15,104 bases of DNA from Sphaerosporella brunnea (taxonomy: Eukaryota; Ascomycota; Pezizomycetes; Pezizales; Pyronemataceae). A program made the position numbers and the translations under genes. The notes beneath the pieces are model-generated. The model had not been told where the DNA came from, did not search any database, and worked only from the letters and a program-made list of their open reading frames with translations. Shown piece by piece: positions 14,703-15,104 of this stretch. The stretch's first letter is position 1. Each line of letters starts with the position of its first letter. The stretch covers positions 1-15,104 of the forward strand of contig VXIS01000578.1 in the NCBI GenBank assembly GCA_008704415.1, written 5' to 3'.

Positions 14703-15104
14703 ATGGCGACACAGACGGAAGTGCCGCAATTCAAGGAGACAACTACCCTGTGTGGGTGAAGGCGATGAAGCGCAATATGAAAGGAGCAGGACTGTACGAC
14801 CTAATCAACGGAGAGCGAAAGAAACCGAAACCACCTGTGGTGCCGCAGCGATCAACGATTACTTCAACGACAACCGACGACGACGATCCGAAGTGCAGCA
14901 ATCCTACATACCTAACCTACTGGTATCGATATGTCGCCGATCTCGCGAGATTCAGGGGAGATTCGCAGCGAGCGCAAGCGCTGATTCTGGCAACCCTACA
15001 CAGCTCCATACTGATGATATACGAAGAAGACGACGCCTTGGAAGACCCTAAAGCCCTTTGGGATGCGTTGGCCAACGCGTATAAAGATCAGGCCGCAAAA
15101 CAAG
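14703..15104 (+). pseudogene. gag: Copia-type Gag, N-terminal part, frameshifted and truncated by the window
   Basis: The ATG at 14703 starts MATQTEVPQFK in one frame. After about one missing base near 14736 the family sequence continues in another frame as DNYPVWVKAMKRNMKGAGLY, then DLINGER and a Pro/Thr/Asp-rich insert. Next comes LTYWYRYVADLARFRGDSQR, then LILATLHSSI and ALEDPKALWDALANAYKDQA, open to the last base. This matches the Gag N-terminal domains of Ty1/copia elements (an N-Y-x-x-W block and, further on, an A-x-x-x-W-x-x-L block). The protein forms the particle that holds element RNA. The frameshift in codon 12 means it would not be made intact, unless the missing base is a sequence error. 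A 122-codon open frame starting at 14683 is only its out-of-frame shadow. Confidence 0.75.

Larger units (their letters stand above)
14091..15104 (+). mobile_element. Ty1/copia-type LTR retrotransposon, 5' part, cut by the window edge
   Basis: The order is an LTR of 212 bp, a primer site complementary to the initiator tRNA-Met anticodon arm, a 400-base leader with tandem 41-bp repeats, and a copia-family gag. The internal-tRNA primer site and the gag type identify Ty1/copia (Pseudoviridae). The 3' part lies outside the window, so neither LTR identity nor target duplication can be assessed. Confidence 0.8.

Noticed and set aside
14683..15051. 122-codon plus-strand ORF, Arg-rich
   Set aside because: Copia Gag motifs (NYPVW, ALWDAL) are in another frame of the same bases. 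This frame has no family resemblance.

Overview
The window looks like repeat-rich, gene-poor DNA of a filamentous fungus, most likely an ascomycete. The evidence is a chromodomain-bearing Ty3/gypsy retrotransposon of the Tf1/sushi type, the 5' end of a Ty1/copia retrotransposon, tandem satellite arrays, and the absence of any recognisable host gene. The species cannot be named from this sequence. The setting would fit heterochromatin (pericentromeric, subtelomeric or another repeat island), but that is inference.

Layout. Bases 1-44 are the tip of an antisense LTR related to the Ty3 element further on. Bases 45-1169 are satellite array A (six monomers of about 183-192 bp). Bases 1170-2002 are non-repetitive and may be a decayed solo LTR. 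Bases 2003-5585 are satellite array B (about 20 monomers in two length classes, about 174 and about 192 bp, partly alternating). A degenerate 9-bp minisatellite (ATCATC-rich) runs 5586-5975 and resumes at 11942-12286. A further satellite monomer fragment follows at 12287-12395. The minisatellite therefore sits inside a satellite monomer, and the Ty3 element sits inside the minisatellite.

The Ty3 element (5976-11936) is complete in outline. It has two 513-bp LTRs differing at only 5 positions, a 5-bp target duplication (GCGAT), a Tf1-like self-priming site just inside the 5' LTR, an intact 423-residue Gag with a CCHC knuckle, and a well-formed -1 frameshift signal (slippery site, 5-nt spacer, 8-bp stem). 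These are followed by protease, reverse transcriptase, RNase H, integrase, chromodomain and a polypurine tract. Gag, protease and reverse transcriptase are open. From 9672 to 11080 the polyprotein carries six indel lesions, including loss of the central integrase core and damage at its catalytic Glu codon. This copy should not be autonomous, although it inserted recently.

Bases 12396-14090 hold no recognisable gene. They contain a minus-strand reading frame with a single internal stop, a diverged duplication, a TATA box, a short palindrome, and a left edge that resembles the start of a gypsy-type LTR. From 14091 a Ty1/copia element begins: a 212-bp LTR with TGTTGA/TCAACA ends, a primer site matching the initiator-tRNA-Met anticodon arm, a leader with five 41-bp tandem repeats, and the N-terminal part of a frameshifted gag that runs off the window.
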